Assembly (NCBI GenBank): GCA_018982785.1
Contig: JAHHEN010000001.1
Coordinates: 372,001 to 436,000, forward strand
Length of the DNA stretch: 64,000 nucleotides
Source of the DNA: Enterococcus innesii
GTDB lineage: Bacteria > Bacillota > Bacilli > Lactobacillales > Enterococcaceae
Direction of reading: 5' to 3'
Positions 40,611-50,032 of this stretch are shown here, in pieces. Position 1 is the stretch's first letter. Each line of letters opens with the position of its first letter. The translations under genes were made by a program, and so were the position numbers. The notes below the pieces were generated by a model that worked only from the letters and a program-made list of their open reading frames with translations, made no database searches and had not been told where the DNA came from.

Positions 40611-40859
40611 CTGCTTCTCTCCTCTCTTGCCTAAAGTGTAGCAAATTTTTCTCAAAAAAAATAGCACACTTTCAACAAGTGTGCGACTTTCTTTTTCGTT
40701 GATCAAAAATGGCCCGATGATACAGACAGCTCTTTTAGCGGAGCTGCGATTGCTCCAAAGGCTGCTGGCAACAGGCTTTTCGAGAAACCAACCGCCCAGT
40801 TGCTGCTAATCAGCGCTTGCCTTGGCGATGCCTTTGATCTGTTGAGAATCAAAGAGCAG

Positions 40860-41464
40860 CTACGCTTCTTTTACGCTTTGAATGATGTAATAGCCTTTGT
40901 CTTTTTTGATGATTTCGGCATTGCCAAAGGTCTCTTGCATTTTCTTTTGAGCACTCGGCGCCCCTTGTTTCTTTTGGATCACGATCGTTAAGGTTCCCCC
41001 TGCTTTTAGCAGCGGAAACGCCCCTGTCAAAATCTCATGGACGACTTCTTTTCCTGCCCGAATCGGTGGATTGCTGAGGATCGCCGCATAAGCAGGTTGA
41101 TTTAATTGGGCATAGATATTGGATTGATGGATATCTACCTGTTCAATGCCGTTACGCTGGGCATTGCCTTTTGCCAAATCCACTGCTCGCTGATTAATAT
41201 CGATCATCTCGACAGGCCGCTGACTTGCATAAGCCAACGCTAAGCCAACAGGACCATAGCCACACCCAACGTCTAGCAGACTTCCTTCTGGCAGCTCCCC
41301 CACTCAAACGCATCGATCAGCACCCGCGAGCCGTAGTCCACCGTGTCACGGGAAAACACCCCGCTATCTGTCACAAAATGAAACTTCTTTCCTCTTAATT
41401 CAAACGACCACTGTTCAAAATCATGGGCCGTATCAGGATTTTCTGTATAGTAATGATTACTCAT
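40860..41464 (-). CDS. RsmC-like class I methyltransferase, interrupted by a -1 frameshift
   Basis: SAM-dependent methyltransferase of the RsmC/YbxB kind. The N-terminal part (SNHYYTENPDTAHDFEQWSF, FSRDTVDYGSRVLIDAFEW) and the C-terminal part (GELPEGSLLDVGCGYGPVGL, then NPPIRAGKEVVHEIL with the NPP catalytic motif) form one protein of about 201 residues in two frames. The break is at five C (41297-41301). A sixth restores FEWGELPEGS. Homopolymer error likely. The product probably methylates 16S rRNA (inference from family). AAAGGAG precedes the ATG at 41464. Confidence 0.82.
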
Positions 41465-41800
41465 GTTTATGCTCCTTTCTTCTATTTCCTCTTCGCCTGT
41501 TTTTTCTACTGGCTTCTACTGGTTTTTCCTTGTTTCTTCTACTAGAACGAGTGAACGTAGTGAAAACACCAGTAAAAAAGCCGTGCAAGATTTGCCTGCT
41601 GCTTCTTTCTAATCATACCGAAAAACAGCCAGAAGTAAACGCCCAGCAAAAAAAACAACGAAAAAACAGTTTTTTGTTGTTTCTGCAAAGGAAATCATGT
41701 CTTTTTTCCAAGTTCCGCAGGTTTCTATGGTAAAATACTTTCGAACAGTGGCCTATCGCTTCTAATAGAAACCGATGATGCCGCAAAAAAGGAGCCTACT
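41465..41800. other. Intergenic region between methyltransferase and coaA
   Basis: 336 bp without a gene. It holds three short TTCTACT-G repeats at about 41508-41545, an A/T-rich hairpin AACAAC...GTTGTT with inner AAAAAAC/GTTTTTT (about 41655-41685) that may end transcripts, and a TAAAAT box near 41731 that could be the -10 of coaA. Confidence 0.4.
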
Positions 41801-42724
41801 ATGCAAGAAACCATGAATTTTTATCAAATTCCTCGTGAGCAATGGCAAGGGTTTTATACGAACGGCATGATGCCTTTCACTCAAGAAGAGTTGGATAATA
41901 TCAAAAGTTTGAACGACCGGATCTCGGTCCAAGATGTGGAAGATGTTTACGTGCCTTTATGCCATCTGATCCATCTTTATATGAAAGAGTTTGAATCATT
42001 GACCCTCAGCAAGGGACTCTTTTTACACCGCTACGTCAAAATGCCGCCTTTTATCATCGGCATCGCTGGAAGTGTCGCCGTCGGCAAAAGCACCACCGCA
42101 CGACTCGTCCAAAATTTGTTGGCCCGTTTGTTTCCCCGTAGAACCGTCCAACTGATTACCACTGACGGCTTTTTGTATCCGAACGAAGTCTTGGAAGAAC
42201 GCGGCAGCTTGAATCGCAAAGGATTTCCAGAAAGTTATGACATGGAAGCCTTGATCAACTTTTTGAATGCGGTCAAGTCAGGAGAACCAGACATTCAGAT
42301 CCCCGTCTACTCCCATGAAGTCTACAATATTATTCCTGATACGTATGAAACGATCAGTCAACCAGATATCTTGATCGTGGAAGGCATCAATACCCTGCAA
42401 CTGCCTGCCAACCAACAAATCTATATCAGTGACTTTTTTGATTTTTCAATTTTCGTGGATGCCCAACCAGCACTGATCGAAAAATGGTATTTGGAACGAT
42501 TTGAATCATTACTAGACACTGCCTTTCAAGATCCCAGCAATTATTATTACCAATATGCGATCGGGGATCGCAAGGAAGCGATTAAAATGGCAAAAGAAGT
42601 ATGGAAAAATGTGAATTTAAAGAATTTACACGAGTATATCTTGCCTACACGCAGCAGAGCCGATATAATTCTTCATAAAACAAAGCACCATTTGATCGAT
42701 GAAGTGTTCTTGCGCAAGTATTGA
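41801..42724 (+). CDS. coaA: Type I pantothenate kinase
   Basis: First step of coenzyme A synthesis. 307 residues with P-loop GIAGSVAVGKSTTARL, TTDGFLYPNEVLEERGSLNR and DFFDFSIFVDAQPALIEKWY, all typical of the CoA-inhibited bacterial type. AAAGGAG precedes the ATG. Ends in a terminator before guaA. Confidence 0.97.
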   Translation: MQETMNFYQIPREQWQGFYTNGMMPFTQEELDNIKSLNDRISVQDVEDVYVPLCHLIHLYMKEFESLTLSKGLFLHRYVKMPPFIIGIAGSVAVGKSTTARLVQNLLARLFPRRTVQLITTDGFLYPNEVLEERGSLNRKGFPESYDMEALINFLNAVKSGEPDIQIPVYSHEVYNIIPDTYETISQPDILIVEGINTLQLPANQQIYISDFFDFSIFVDAQPALIEKWYLERFESLLDTAFQDPSNYYYQYAIGDRKEAIKMAKEVWKNVNLKNLHEYILPTRSRADIILHKTKHHLIDEVFLRKY

Positions 42725-42749
42725 CCGCTTCATTTTTATCATTATGCTG

Positions 42750-42774
42750 TTGAAAAGGCCCAGCCTTTTTTCAA
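42750..42774 (+). terminator. Terminator after coaA
   Basis: TTGAAAAGGC pairs with GCCTTTTTTCAA around a short CCA loop, leaving T-rich sequence on the 3' side. It may be partial because guaA follows by 30 bp. Confidence 0.6.
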
Positions 42775-42804
42775 TAAAAACTAAAAGAATTGAGGTAATT
42801 TATT

Positions 42805-44370
42805 GTGACAAACGTTGACACTTTGCCAAACGTCGAAAAAATTATCGTACTTGATTACGGTAGTCAGTACAACCAGCTGATTACACGCCGTATTCGTGAG
42901 TTCGGTGTTTTCTCAGAATTATTGAGCCACCGCATTACCGCTGAAGAAGTAAAAGCGATGAATCCAAAAGGGATCATCTTATCTGGCGGACCAAACAGCG
43001 TCTACGACGAGAACTCTTTCGGCATCGACGAGAAAATTTTTGATTTAGGCATCCCAGTTTTAGGGATCTGTTACGGCATGCAGTTGATTACTTATAAATT
43101 AGGCGGAACAGTTGAACCTGCCAAAAACCGTGAATACGGCAAAGCAGAATTGGAAGTCACTTCTGATGCAGCGGCCCTTTTCCAAAACACGCCCGCAACC
43201 CAAACCGTGTGGATGAGTCACGGGGACTTGGTCACTCAAGCGCCTGCAGGCTTTGATGTCGTGGCGACGAGCAAAGATTGCCCGATTGCTTCTATCCAAG
43301 ATGCCGAACGCAAAATGTACGGTATCCAATTCCACGCAGAAGTTCGCCATTCAGAATACGGCAACGACTTATTGCGTCACTTTGCCATTGACGTTTGTCA
43401 ATGTACAGGTGATTGGACAATGGACAACTTCATCGATATGGAAATCGCAAAAATCCGCGAACAAGTGGGCGACAAAAAAGTCTTGCTTGGTCTTTCCGGC
43501 GGGGTCGATTCTTCTGTCGTTGGTGTTCTTTTACAAAAAGCGATTGGCGATCAACTGACTTGTATTTTTGTTGACCACGGCCTCTTGCGTAAAGGCGAAG
43601 CCGAGCAAGTAATGGAAAGCTTAGGCGGCAAATTCGGCTTGAACATCATCAAAGTTGATGCCAAAGAACGTTTCCTATCAAAACTTGCTGGGGTTTCTGA
43701 TCCTGAAGAAAAACGCAAGATCATCGGGAATGAATTCGTGTACGTCTTCGATGATGAAGCAACCAAACTAGCTGGCGAAGAAGGCGTTTCTTTCCTTGCC
43801 CAAGGAACCCTTTATACCGACGTCATCGAATCAGGAACCGAAACTGCTCAAACCATCAAATCACACCACAATGTGGGTGGTTTACCTGAAGACATGCAAT
43901 TCAAATTGATCGAACCATTGAACACCTTGTTCAAAGACGAAGTCCGTGAATTAGGGACTCAACTTGGCATGCCAGACAGCATCGTATGGCGCCAACCATT
44001 CCCTGGACCAGGTCTAGGTATTCGTGTCCTTGGCGAATTGACAGAAGAAAAACTAACGATCGTCCGCGACTCGGACGCCATCTTGCGGGAAGAAATCGCA
44101 AATGCCGGCTTAGACCGCGACATTTGGCAATACTTCACTGTCTTACCAGGCATCCGCTCCGTCGGTGTCATGGGTGATGGTCGGACCTACGATTATACCG
44201 TCGGCATCCGTGCAGTCACTTCAATCGATGGCATGACCGCTGACTTTGCCCGCATCCCATGGGAAGTCCTACAAAAAATCAGCGTCCGCATCGTCAACGA
44301 AGTCGCACACGTCAATCGGATCGTGTACGATATTACAAGTAAACCACCTGCTACTGTGGAGTGGGAATAA
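42805..44370 (+). CDS. guaA: GMP synthase (glutamine-hydrolysing)
   Basis: 521 residues: N-terminal glutamine amidotransferase with [15 protein letters not shown] (nucleophile Cys) and GIQFHAEV (His), then the ATP pyrophosphatase domain with [15 protein letters not shown] and the C-terminal dimerisation domain ending [10 protein letters not shown]. It makes GMP from XMP. GTG start at 42805 with GAGG upstream. The leader is only about 30 nt after the coaA terminator, so no guanine riboswitch fits here. Confidence 0.97.
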   Translation: MTNVDTLPNVEKIIVLDYGSQYNQLITRRIREFGVFSELLSHRITAEEVKAMNPKGIILSGGPNSVYDENSFGIDEKIFDLGIPVLGICYGMQLITYKLGGTVEPAKNREYGKAELEVTSDAAALFQNTPATQTVWMSHGDLVTQAPAGFDVVATSKDCPIASIQDAERKMYGIQFHAEVRHSEYGNDLLRHFAIDVCQCTGDWTMDNFIDMEIAKIREQVGDKKVLLGLSGGVDSSVVGVLLQKAIGDQLTCIFVDHGLLRKGEAEQVMESLGGKFGLNIIKVDAKERFLSKLAGVSDPEEKRKIIGNEFVYVFDDEATKLAGEEGVSFLAQGTLYTDVIESGTETAQTIKSHHNVGGLPEDMQFKLIEPLNTLFKDEVRELGTQLGMPDSIVWRQPFPGPGLGIRVLGELTEEKLTIVRDSDAILREEIANAGLDRDIWQYFTVLPGIRSVGVMGDGRTYDYTVGIRAVTSIDGMTADFARIPWEVLQKISVRIVNEVAHVNRIVYDITSKPPATVEWE

Positions 44371-44379
44371 TCTTCAACA

Positions 44380-44419
44380 AGACAGAAACCTTATGTATCA
44401 TTGGTTTCTGTCTTTTTTT
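44380..44419 (+). terminator. Terminator after guaA
   Basis: AGACAGAAACC and GGTTTCTGTCT form an 11-bp stem followed by seven T, 9 bp past the stop. Confidence 0.93.
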
Positions 44420-44559
44420 ATTTTGATTCTGTCCAACAGATATTCAATACACATCAAAATATTAGTAGACGAGCAAAAAGGGAATGACCAAATTTATTTT
44501 TTTCTATGTTTCCGATTGAATTAAATTCTTTACGAGTAAAAACGTACAAATTATTTTAT

Positions 44560-44597
44560 AAAAAAAGAGTGCGGAAAAATATTCCACACTCTTTTTC
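44560..44597 (-). terminator. Terminator after the locus 1 PTS genes
   Basis: AAAGAGTG-GGAA pairs with TTCC-CACTCTTT around a TATTT loop, followed on the minus strand by seven T. It lies 40 bp beyond the EIID stop. Confidence 0.88.
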
Positions 44598-44636
44598 TAT
44601 TTACCTATTCTTATCTATCAGTTGTTACTGCGAAGC

Positions 44637-45443
44637 CTAACCCAAAATACCAAACGCACTCAAAACGATCGACAAGATCAAGATGATCCAAATCACTCGA
44701 GTGGAGTTTAGTTTCTTTTGGCCTAGCATCCAGTAGGTCAGCAAGACGAGCAAGATAGGTACAAGGGATGGCAAGATGGCATCCAACGTGTCTTGGATCA
44801 CTAATTCGACGCCGTCTTTTTTATAGACAAAAGGAACGGTCGCTTTAACGACAGAGGGAATCAAAGCACCAATCACTGTGACCCCTAAAACGGTTGCGGC
44901 ATTAGTGAAGGCAGATAATTTGTCTTTCAAGGTCGTCACTAATTTGACCCCTTGTTTGTAACCTAAGGGAAGCAACGCTGCCCGACCGAAAAGTAACGCG
45001 ATGTTGGCGATGATCCAGATGACACAACCAACGATGGAACCATTTTGCGCCAATGTGCCAGCAACAGAGCCAAAGATCGTTCCCCAAATCACGTGGAACA
45101 AGGAGTCACCGACACCGGCTAAGGAACCCATCAAGGCCGTTTTCAAGGCGATGATCGTTTCTTTGGCTTTGTGTCCGTCTTGTTCTTCAATCGCGACATC
45201 GATCCCCATGATTAAGTTCCCAAAGATCGCATTGGTATTGAAAAATTGATTATGGGTCCGCAGCATATCTTGCAGCTGGGTTTCATCATGGCCATAGAAT
45301 TTTTTCAAGACGGGCAGGATGCCGTAAAGGTAGCCTGAACTCATCATTCGCTCATAGTTCCAGTTTAATTGGCTTGCCAAAATATAGCGCCAGCTAATGG
45401 TATTCAACTCTTTTTTTGTCAGTTTTTGATCACTCATCGCCAT
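44637..45443 (-). CDS. Mannose-family PTS EIID subunit (locus 1)
   Basis: 268 residues. LASQLNWNYERMMSSGYLYG, GIDVAIEEQDGHKAKETIIA and AGVGDSLFHVIWGTIFGSVA are EIID motifs; the C-terminus has membrane helices. Several ATGs lie close together (45446, 45443, 45437); AAGGAGG five nt upstream favours 45443. It overlaps EIIC. With EIIC and EIIAB it imports and phosphorylates the sugar used by locus 1. Confidence 0.9.
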   Translation of the reverse strand: MAMSDQKLTKKELNTISWRYILASQLNWNYERMMSSGYLYGILPVLKKFYGHDETQLQDMLRTHNQFFNTNAIFGNLIMGIDVAIEEQDGHKAKETIIALKTALMGSLAGVGDSLFHVIWGTIFGSVAGTLAQNGSIVGCVIWIIANIALLFGRAALLPLGYKQGVKLVTTLKDKLSAFTNAATVLGVTVIGALIPSVVKATVPFVYKKDGVELVIQDTLDAILPSLVPILLVLLTYWMLGQKKLNSTRVIWIILILSIVLSAFGILG

Positions 45444-46218
45444 CATATCCTCCTTCAAAATCTCCAGCAGCTGCCGTTGCAACCGTGCCTTTTTCGCTAT
45501 CACGTTTAAAGACTAACATTGCTGCTACGAGCCCAATGATGGAAACGCCGAGCATTGGGACTTGCAGATACGCAGCTAAAAAGAAGCCTAATAACAAATA
45601 AGGAATGTAGTGCTTTGTTGGCAAGTAGCGCAATAAGATCGCTACCCCGACGACTGGCAAGACGCCACCAGCGGTTTTTAGTCCAGTCATTAGCCATTCT
45701 GGTGTGTTATCGGTAATCGTCGTAACGACTGCATCTCCAGCTAAAAGCATCAATAAAATCGGAATCGCCCGTGACAATCCCCACAAGAAAGAACCCGATA
45801 AAACTAACCGTGGGATTCGTTTAACTTGCATGTTGTCGATGGCTCTATCGATCCTGTGTAGTAGAAATACGTTACAAAAACGAGCCACGACATCCAGTTG
45901 CAGCATCAGCAAGGACACTGGAACTGCTAAGCCGATGCCATATTCCGCGCCGTTTCCTGAGATCACGGCAAACGCTGTTCCCAGTACTGCGCCGGTAAAA
46001 TAATCCGGGACGGATGCACCACCAAATGCGGCGATCCCCAAACGCATCAACTGTAAGGTCCCACCGACCATCAAACCGGTCTTTAAGTCCCCCATGATCA
46101 TTCCAGAAATCATTCCGGCGATCGCTGGTTGGGTCAACGTATTGGAAATAAGTGAATCATTAATAGCAATAAAAGCATAAACAGTAATAAGAATGATTTG
46201 ATACGCTGCTAAATGCAT
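45430..46218 (-). CDS. Mannose-family PTS EIIC subunit (locus 1)
   Basis: 262 residues, a multi-helix membrane channel. AAYQIILITVYAFIAINDSL, GDLKTGLMVGGTLQLMRLGI and FGGASVPDYFTGAVLGTAFA are typical of Sor/Aga-type EIIC. The C-terminal tail is acidic (GDFEGGYDGDE). 140 bp separate it from EIIAB, a gap with no gene visible. Confidence 0.9.
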   Translation of the reverse strand: MHLAAYQIILITVYAFIAINDSLISNTLTQPAIAGMISGMIMGDLKTGLMVGGTLQLMRLGIAAFGGASVPDYFTGAVLGTAFAVISGNGAEYGIGLAVPVSLLMLQLDVVARFCNVFLLHRIDRAIDNMQVKRIPRLVLSGSFLWGLSRAIPILLMLLAGDAVVTTITDNTPEWLMTGLKTAGGVLPVVGVAILLRYLPTKHYIPYLLLGFFLAAYLQVPMLGVSIIGLVAAMLVFKRDSEKGTVATAAAGDFEGGYDGDE

Positions 46219-46358
46219 GAATTTTCCTCCTAATTGTATGAACGAGTCTTAACTGGCTAATTATCGATCGCTATGTCGCCTCAGATAAATCGTGAAAAAC
46301 ACTCGTTTTTTGACAAATCTTCCGCTACATATTCTCCTCGATTCAATCCCTGCCTGGT

Positions 46359-47282
46359 TTATCCTCGTAATTTCTTCATAAAGTCGATCGATGGTTCATT
46401 GGGTACAAGCTGTGCAGTGACGGTGATGCCTTTTGCGGCGATCGCTTCAAAGATCGGCTCTTCTTCTGGCAGTACTTGAATGCTTTTGGTCACTTCCCGT
46501 GCGCCTTCTTTGTAGCTCATGTTGCCGACGTTGATCGCTTTGATCGGTCCATCTGCTTCAATATAACGCAAAACATCTTGGGGATTTTTGAAAAGCAAAA
46601 ACAACCGTTGTTTTCCATAACGACCGGCGCGAATATTTTTGGCTGCCGTTGCCACCGGAAGGACCGAAAGTCGCATCGAAGTTGGCGCTGCCATTCGTAA
46701 AGAAGATTTTTGTAATGGGTCTACGGCGGCTTCATCATTGGCTACGATGATCCGTTGCGTGTTTAAACTGGTGGACCAGATACCGGCGACTTGTCCATGG
46801 ATCAAGCGCTCATCGATTCGACTATTGACGATATTTTCTTGCCCAGCATACGCACTGTAATCCCCTAATTCCTCTTGCTTTTCTTCTAAAATCTCTTGTT
46901 CTGCTTGGTTCATCCCTGCTTTGACATCAACGATGTTTTCTTTGGCTAAGCAAAGCAGCTCTTTGATCGTCGCTCGTTGATTGACGACTGCCTCGATCAC
47001 TACGGACAATGTCATTCCAGCTAAGATCGCCACTTCGTCATCCTCTAAATAATTCTTGACTGCAACGTTGCACGGGGTTCCTCCTAATAAATCCGCAATA
47101 ATCAATGTTGGACCGTTAAGGGCTTTCATTTTCTCGTTCAATTCTTTCTCAAATTGCAGATTGTCACTATCTGGTCGTAATGAAACGGTGTGAACGTTTG
47201 CTTGCTGGCCTACGATCATCTCGAGACTACTTTTGACCCCTTCTGCCATGCCGCCATGACTGATCAATACAATGTTTTCCAC
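46359..47282 (-). CDS. Mannose-family PTS EIIAB fusion (locus 1)
   Basis: 307 residues. EIIA domain (residues 1-135) has the phosphorylated His9 in VLISHGGMAEG. After a linker, the EIIB domain (from about 150) has NSRIDERLIHGQVAGIW with His162. The GTG at 47282 with GGAGGG seven nt upstream is the start; the frame is open to 47321. Locus 2 uses separate EIIA and EIIB, so the two systems are not recent duplicates. A TTAACATGTTAT operator lies at the expected transcript start. Confidence 0.88.
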   Translation of the reverse strand: MENIVLISHGGMAEGVKSSLEMIVGQQANVHTVSLRPDSDNLQFEKELNEKMKALNGPTLIIADLLGGTPCNVAVKNYLEDDEVAILAGMTLSVVIEAVVNQRATIKELLCLAKENIVDVKAGMNQAEQEILEEKQEELGDYSAYAGQENIVNSRIDERLIHGQVAGIWSTSLNTQRIIVANDEAAVDPLQKSSLRMAAPTSMRLSVLPVATAAKNIRAGRYGKQRLFLLFKNPQDVLRYIEADGPIKAINVGNMSYKEGAREVTKSIQVLPEEEPIFEAIAAKGITVTAQLVPNEPSIDFMKKLRG

Positions 47283-47314
47283 TAATTTCCCTCCTACTCC
47301 GCAGGTCGCCCTAC

Positions 47315-47326
47315 TTAACATGTTAT
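47315..47326. promoter_or_regulatory. Locus 1 operator, copy at PTS promoter
   Basis: TTAACATGTTAT contains the palindrome TAACATGTTA. It sits just downstream of the PTS promoter, where a bound repressor would block. Same motif as at 47464, 51210 and 54031. Confidence 0.7.
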
Positions 47327-47341
47327 GTTCCTTGTAAGCAT

Positions 47342-47370
47342 ACTATACCACATGGAAAGCCATTCGTAAA
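47342..47370 (-). promoter_or_regulatory. Promoter of the locus 1 PTS operon
   Basis: TTTACG (47365-47370), 17-bp spacer and TATAGT (47342-47347) on the minus strand. Confidence 0.7.
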
Positions 47371-47379
47371 CCTAATATC

Positions 47380-47416
47380 TTAACATATTGAATTTTATTT
47401 TTCAGACCTGTATAGA
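47380..47416 (+). promoter_or_regulatory. Promoter of the locus 1 GntR gene with overlapping operator
   Basis: TTGAAT (47388-47393), 17-bp spacer and TATAGA (47411-47416). The -35 box overlaps TTAACATATTGA (47380-47391), a degenerate copy of the locus 1 operator. Confidence 0.5.
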
Positions 47417-47463
47417 CTGGAAAACAACGAATTTTCTACAATAATTAAGTGGCAGGAAAGGAT

Positions 47464-47475
47464 TTAACATGTTAT
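47464..47475. promoter_or_regulatory. Locus 1 operator, copy before the GntR gene
   Basis: TTAACATGTTAT, identical to the copy at 47315-47326, between the presumed promoter and the start of the regulator gene. This fits autoregulation. Confidence 0.7.
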
Positions 47476-47511
47476 GCTTGATGTATTCATATGGAATGGA
47501 GGGAAACCACT

Positions 47512-48219
47512 GTGTTGCCAAAGTATGAGCAGATCAAGCAAGATCTTTTACAAGAAATCAAAGACCATAAATTCATACCTGGGGATAAGTTTTATTCAGA
47601 GGCGGATATCAAGCGGATGTATTCTGTTAGTTCGATCACAGCAGTCAAAGCGTTGAATGAATTGACGAGTGCTGGCTATCTGTATCGCATCCAAGGCAAA
47701 GGGACCTTTGTTTCAAAAGCAAAAGTATCTCAGAGTGTGAAGTTTTCCGACATTGAGCTGCATTCACTGGACCAAGAAAAGGTCAAGGTCCTTGCGGTGG
47801 AAGAAGGAAATGACCCAGAGATTTTGAAAGAATTAGGATTGGCTGCCAGTGCTTCCTACTACCGAATCAAACGGGTCCGCTATTTTAGCGATGTTCCTTT
47901 CTTGGTTCATATCACTCATCTGCCGAAGAAGCTGATGAAAGAACCGATCGCCAAAAACCTCAACCGATATGCCAGTGTTTATGAGCGGGTCCGAAAAGAC
48001 TTTGCGATCGATCTTTTCTCATTGGCTTCTGTTGAAACCAACGAAATCGTCTTTCCTGATGACGCTGAATTGTTGAACTTATTGCAACTGAGCTTCCGAG
48101 AGCCTGCGGTCAAACAAGTCAAGCACTCCTATTTAGCAGATGGAAGTGTCGCTGAATACATCGTCAGCTACAAGCACTGGAAATATTTCAAAACAAAAAT
48201 AGAAGTAGAGCCCGCGTAA
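47512..48219 (+). CDS. GntR/HutC-family regulator (locus 1)
   Basis: 235 residues. Winged helix PKYEQIKQDLLQEIKDHKF, SEADIKRMYSVSSITAVKAL and YRIQGKGTFVS, then a UTRA sensor domain (RIKRVRYFSDVPFLVHITHL; AEYIVSYKHW). The GTG at 47512 with GGAGGG eight nt upstream is preferred; the ATG at 47491 lies on that site. Divergent from the PTS genes and flanked by TTAAC-n-TG-TTA sites, so probably the local repressor, released by a sugar phosphate made by the PTS (inference). Confidence 0.85.
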   Translation: MLPKYEQIKQDLLQEIKDHKFIPGDKFYSEADIKRMYSVSSITAVKALNELTSAGYLYRIQGKGTFVSKAKVSQSVKFSDIELHSLDQEKVKVLAVEEGNDPEILKELGLAASASYYRIKRVRYFSDVPFLVHITHLPKKLMKEPIAKNLNRYASVYERVRKDFAIDLFSLASVETNEIVFPDDAELLNLLQLSFREPAVKQVKHSYLADGSVAEYIVSYKHWKYFKTKIEVEPA

Positions 48220-48245
48220 ATTTGGGTCTCTACTTCTATTTTTTT
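48199..48245 (+). terminator. Bidirectional terminator between the GntR gene and bgaC
   Basis: ATAGAAGTAGAG pairs with CTCTACTTCTAT and T tracts follow on both strands. The 5' arm lies inside the last codons of the regulator gene; the stop codon is in the loop. Confidence 0.88.
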
Positions 48246-50019
48246 ATTCTACGACAGGTTGATCACAGAAAACGAGTTCCTTGATCTCAACGCCATCGGT
48301 TTCAAATACCACGACTTCGTTGCTGCCTTTTTTCAAAAATTCTTTCGGACAGTATAAGGAATGCACGGGGCCACGTTGCCAATAGCGACCAAGATTGATG
48401 CCATTGACGATAACGACGCCTTTGCCATACCCACGGCAATCGATAAACGTATCTCCTACCTCTGTCAGCGTGAAGGTCGTTTGATAAAAGGAGGGGTGTG
48501 TCGGATTTTTTCCTGCTTGATAATCGATGGCTTGTAGCTGCTCTGCGGAAAGCGTCAATGGGTAATGACGATAGCCTTGGTGGAAATGAATATCTTGCAT
48601 GATGCCCCCACGGATGCCTTTGGCTTGTGTAGGCCCATTCAATTTAAACCCGTAATTCACGCGCCCTAAGTTTTCCACTAAGACATCTAGCTCGATGGTT
48701 TCTTTACCTGGTGCCCCTTGGATCAACAGCTCCTCGCCTAGCGTTTCTTGGTATTGAATCGCCTGTAATTGGCCGTCGGTAAAAACATGCAGCCGATCGC
48801 TAGCTTCTACCACTTTTAGTTTGTTTTCTCGATGATAGTTTTTTAACTGAACCGAATAGAGCAAATAGCCGTAGCCTGTGCTGGCAGCTTCCATTGTTAG
48901 AGGATACATGCTTTCTTGTGGTGCCATCAGTTGGTCTTTGATGGCCAGTAACGAGACACTGTTTTCGATGGGAAAGGTTCCTAATGCCGCTAATTGCTTG
49001 GTCCGTGGGTTGGCTTGCCACACTTCGGGACAGGCTTCTTTTATGGCTTTTTGTACCTGATAGTATTTGTCGGTAGGTTCTCCTGCTTCTGTCAGTAAAG
49101 CATCGTAATCATAGCTGGACACTTGTGGTAGATCCAGCGCTCCCCGAGCGGAACAGCCATTGTAAAAGCCAAAGTTCGTGCCTCCATGGAACATGTAGAG
49201 ATTCAAGGAGCCGACCGCTAACATCTCTTTGACTTCATTAGCTAAGTCTTGACCGTCTCGCTTGATGATCGGCTCGCCCCAGCGGTTGAACCAGCCATCC
49301 CAATATTCCATGCACATGATGGGCCAATTTTTGCCATGTTTTGCCATAAACTCTTTCATCACAGCCGCATTTTCCTTGGAACGACTGCCGAAATTGCCTG
49401 TGACAAAGATGTCGTCTTCAATCAATGTCCCAGCGTCCAGTACTTCTTCCCATGCCCCATCTGAGGTAAACAAGGGTACATCGATGCCGTATTCTTCCAT
49501 CAACTCCTTGGTCTGGCGCAAATACGCTTTTTCCATTCCATAAGAGCCGTACTCATTTTCCACCTGCATCATGATCACTGGTCCCCCATGAGTGATCTGC
49601 AACGGCACAAGTTTTGGCAGCAAGATCTGGAAATAGTTGCGCACCTTTGCCATGAAGCGTGGGTCGGTTGAGCGCAACCGCATCGGTTCGTTTAACAGCC
49701 AAGCCGGCAACCCGCCAAATTCCCATTCAGCACAAATGTAGACGGAAGGCCGTAAAATGACCATCAAGCCTAGCGCTTGGGCTTGCTTTACAAAAGCACA
49801 GATGTCTTTCATTCCCTGAAAGTCGTAGACTCCTTCACGAGGTTCGTGGAGATTCCAAGGAATGTAGGTCTCAACTGTGTTGGCTCCCAGTGCTTTTAGA
49901 TTGTAGAGGCTATCTGTCCATTGCGCCGGTGTCATGCGGAAATAGTGGATCGCTCCGCTGATCAATTTGATTGGTTTTCCATCTAACAAAAAATCTTCTT
50001 TTATCTCAAACGTTCGCAT
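48244..50019 (-). CDS. bgaC: GH35 beta-galactosidase (BgaC type)
   Basis: 591 residues. GAIHYFRMTPAQWTDSLYNL and NTVETYIPWNLHEP open the TIM barrel; acid/base Glu156 is in QVENEYGSYG and the nucleophile Glu238 in MCMEYWDGWFNRWGEP; C-terminal beta domains follow. No signal peptide or anchor, so it acts in the cytoplasm, unlike the surface BgaC of pneumococci. Relatives prefer beta-1,3-linked galactose on GlcNAc/GalNAc. Located 13 bp after the GH88 gene, in the same operon. Confidence 0.92.
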   Translation of the reverse strand: MRTFEIKEDFLLDGKPIKLISGAIHYFRMTPAQWTDSLYNLKALGANTVETYIPWNLHEPREGVYDFQGMKDICAFVKQAQALGLMVILRPSVYICAEWEFGGLPAWLLNEPMRLRSTDPRFMAKVRNYFQILLPKLVPLQITHGGPVIMMQVENEYGSYGMEKAYLRQTKELMEEYGIDVPLFTSDGAWEEVLDAGTLIEDDIFVTGNFGSRSKENAAVMKEFMAKHGKNWPIMCMEYWDGWFNRWGEPIIKRDGQDLANEVKEMLAVGSLNLYMFHGGTNFGFYNGCSARGALDLPQVSSYDYDALLTEAGEPTDKYYQVQKAIKEACPEVWQANPRTKQLAALGTFPIENSVSLLAIKDQLMAPQESMYPLTMEAASTGYGYLLYSVQLKNYHRENKLKVVEASDRLHVFTDGQLQAIQYQETLGEELLIQGAPGKETIELDVLVENLGRVNYGFKLNGPTQAKGIRGGIMQDIHFHQGYRHYPLTLSAEQLQAIDYQAGKNPTHPSFYQTTFTLTEVGDTFIDCRGYGKGVVIVNGINLGRYWQRGPVHSLYCPKEFLKKGSNEVVVFETDGVEIKELVFCDQPVVE

Positions 50020-50032
50020 GTCGTCTTCCCCT

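Noticed and set aside
41508-41545. Short TTCTACT-G repeats before coaA
   Set aside because: Three imperfect short repeats with irregular spacing; no CRISPR-like structure and probably low-complexity sequence.
45075-45115. CACGTG-centred sequence in the locus 1 EIID gene as a second parS
   Set aside because: Only about 11 of 16 parS positions match and it lies inside a coding sequence.
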